Origin: Variovorax paradoxus
GTDB taxonomy: Bacteria > Pseudomonadota > Gammaproteobacteria > Burkholderiales > Burkholderiaceae_C
Length of the DNA stretch: 64,000 nucleotides
Reading direction: 5' to 3'
Assembly (NCBI GenBank): GCA_016806145.1
Contig: CP063166.1
Span: forward strand, 5,022,001-5,086,000
The translations under genes and the position numbers were made by a program. Under the pieces are notes generated by a model, which was not told the origin of the DNA, made no database searches, and worked only from the letters and a program-made list of their open reading frames with translations. This document shows, one piece after another, positions 63,915 through 64,000 of this stretch; positions within the stretch are counted from its first letter, which is position 1, and each line of letters starts with the position of its first letter.

Positions 63915-64000
63915 CTATGGATTCGCCAAAGGCGCCGTGGCGCCGAAGAAGGCTTCGAGCGCCGGTGTCGGCAGTTGGCCGCGCAAGCCGATCGCGACCA
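63915..64000 (-). CDS. C-terminal end of a probable LysR-family regulator (partial)
   Basis: Only 27 codons before a stop at 63915-63917 are in the window. The encoded end (VAIGLRGQLPTPALEAFFG) resembles the last helix of LysR effector domains. The rest lies beyond base 64000, so the assignment is weak. Confidence 0.4.
   Translation of the reverse strand, partial: VAIGLRGQLPTPALEAFFGATAPLANP

Overview
The window is dense, very GC-rich DNA with short intergenic gaps. Its gene set (Bug/TctC receptors, many LysR and IclR regulators, sulfonate catabolism, a Gln-type thiol dioxygenase, DUF4124, DUF2272 and DUF6134 proteins) suggests a betaproteobacterium of the Burkholderiales, most likely Comamonadaceae and Variovorax-like. 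The genus is an inference from gene content. I saw no rRNA, tRNA, CRISPR array or replication origin.

Region 1 (1-16540) is a C2-sulfonate dissimilation supercluster. SauT and SauS would convert sulfoacetate through sulfoacetyl-CoA to sulfoacetaldehyde. Xsc would cleave this to acetyl phosphate and sulfite, and AckA would turn acetyl phosphate into acetate and ATP. Sulfite would leave through TauE or be oxidised by a SoeA-type molybdoenzyme whose 3' end lies outside the window. One LysR and two IclR regulators sit among these genes, and a Bug receptor is the likely uptake component. The cobaltochelatase pair cobS-cobT sits in the middle, bracketed by two 102-bp palindromic repeats. Good sigma70-like promoters and IclR-type palindromes precede xsc and sauR.

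Region 2 (16494-34440) is mixed metabolism: a DUF2252 protein, an acyl-CoA dehydrogenase with a divergent AraC regulator, a flavin reductase, and an IclR regulator divergent from a GMC oxidoreductase and an MHS-family transporter. A dialkylglycine-decarboxylase-like enzyme with an amino-acid binding protein follows. A deletion scar joins a LysR fragment to an M20 peptidase fragment, and beyond it lies a DUF6134 / DUF1295 / CFA-synthase-like operon.

Region 3 (34358-48004) is a second organosulfur block. It holds tauABC, a repeat-rich region split by an IS30 element, and a tightly overlapped operon (SfnC-like flavoenzyme, SsuA-like binding protein, Gln-type thiol dioxygenase, four-domain rhodanese). 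Divergent from that operon are an SsuD-like monooxygenase, a class II aldolase and two more binding proteins that have no permease nearby.

Region 4 (48005-64000) contains a frameshifted MocR regulator next to a GNAT gene, an M20 peptidase, apaH and a CNNM/CorC-like membrane protein. It also holds an unusual triad: a zinc-ribbon pseudokinase, a VWA protein and a divergent PurA homologue, with terC nearby. A gamma-carbonic anhydrase, small secreted proteins, a tandem-domain glycosyltransferase and a GNAT enzyme finish the window. The triad and the sulfoacetate supercluster are the two most interesting systems.
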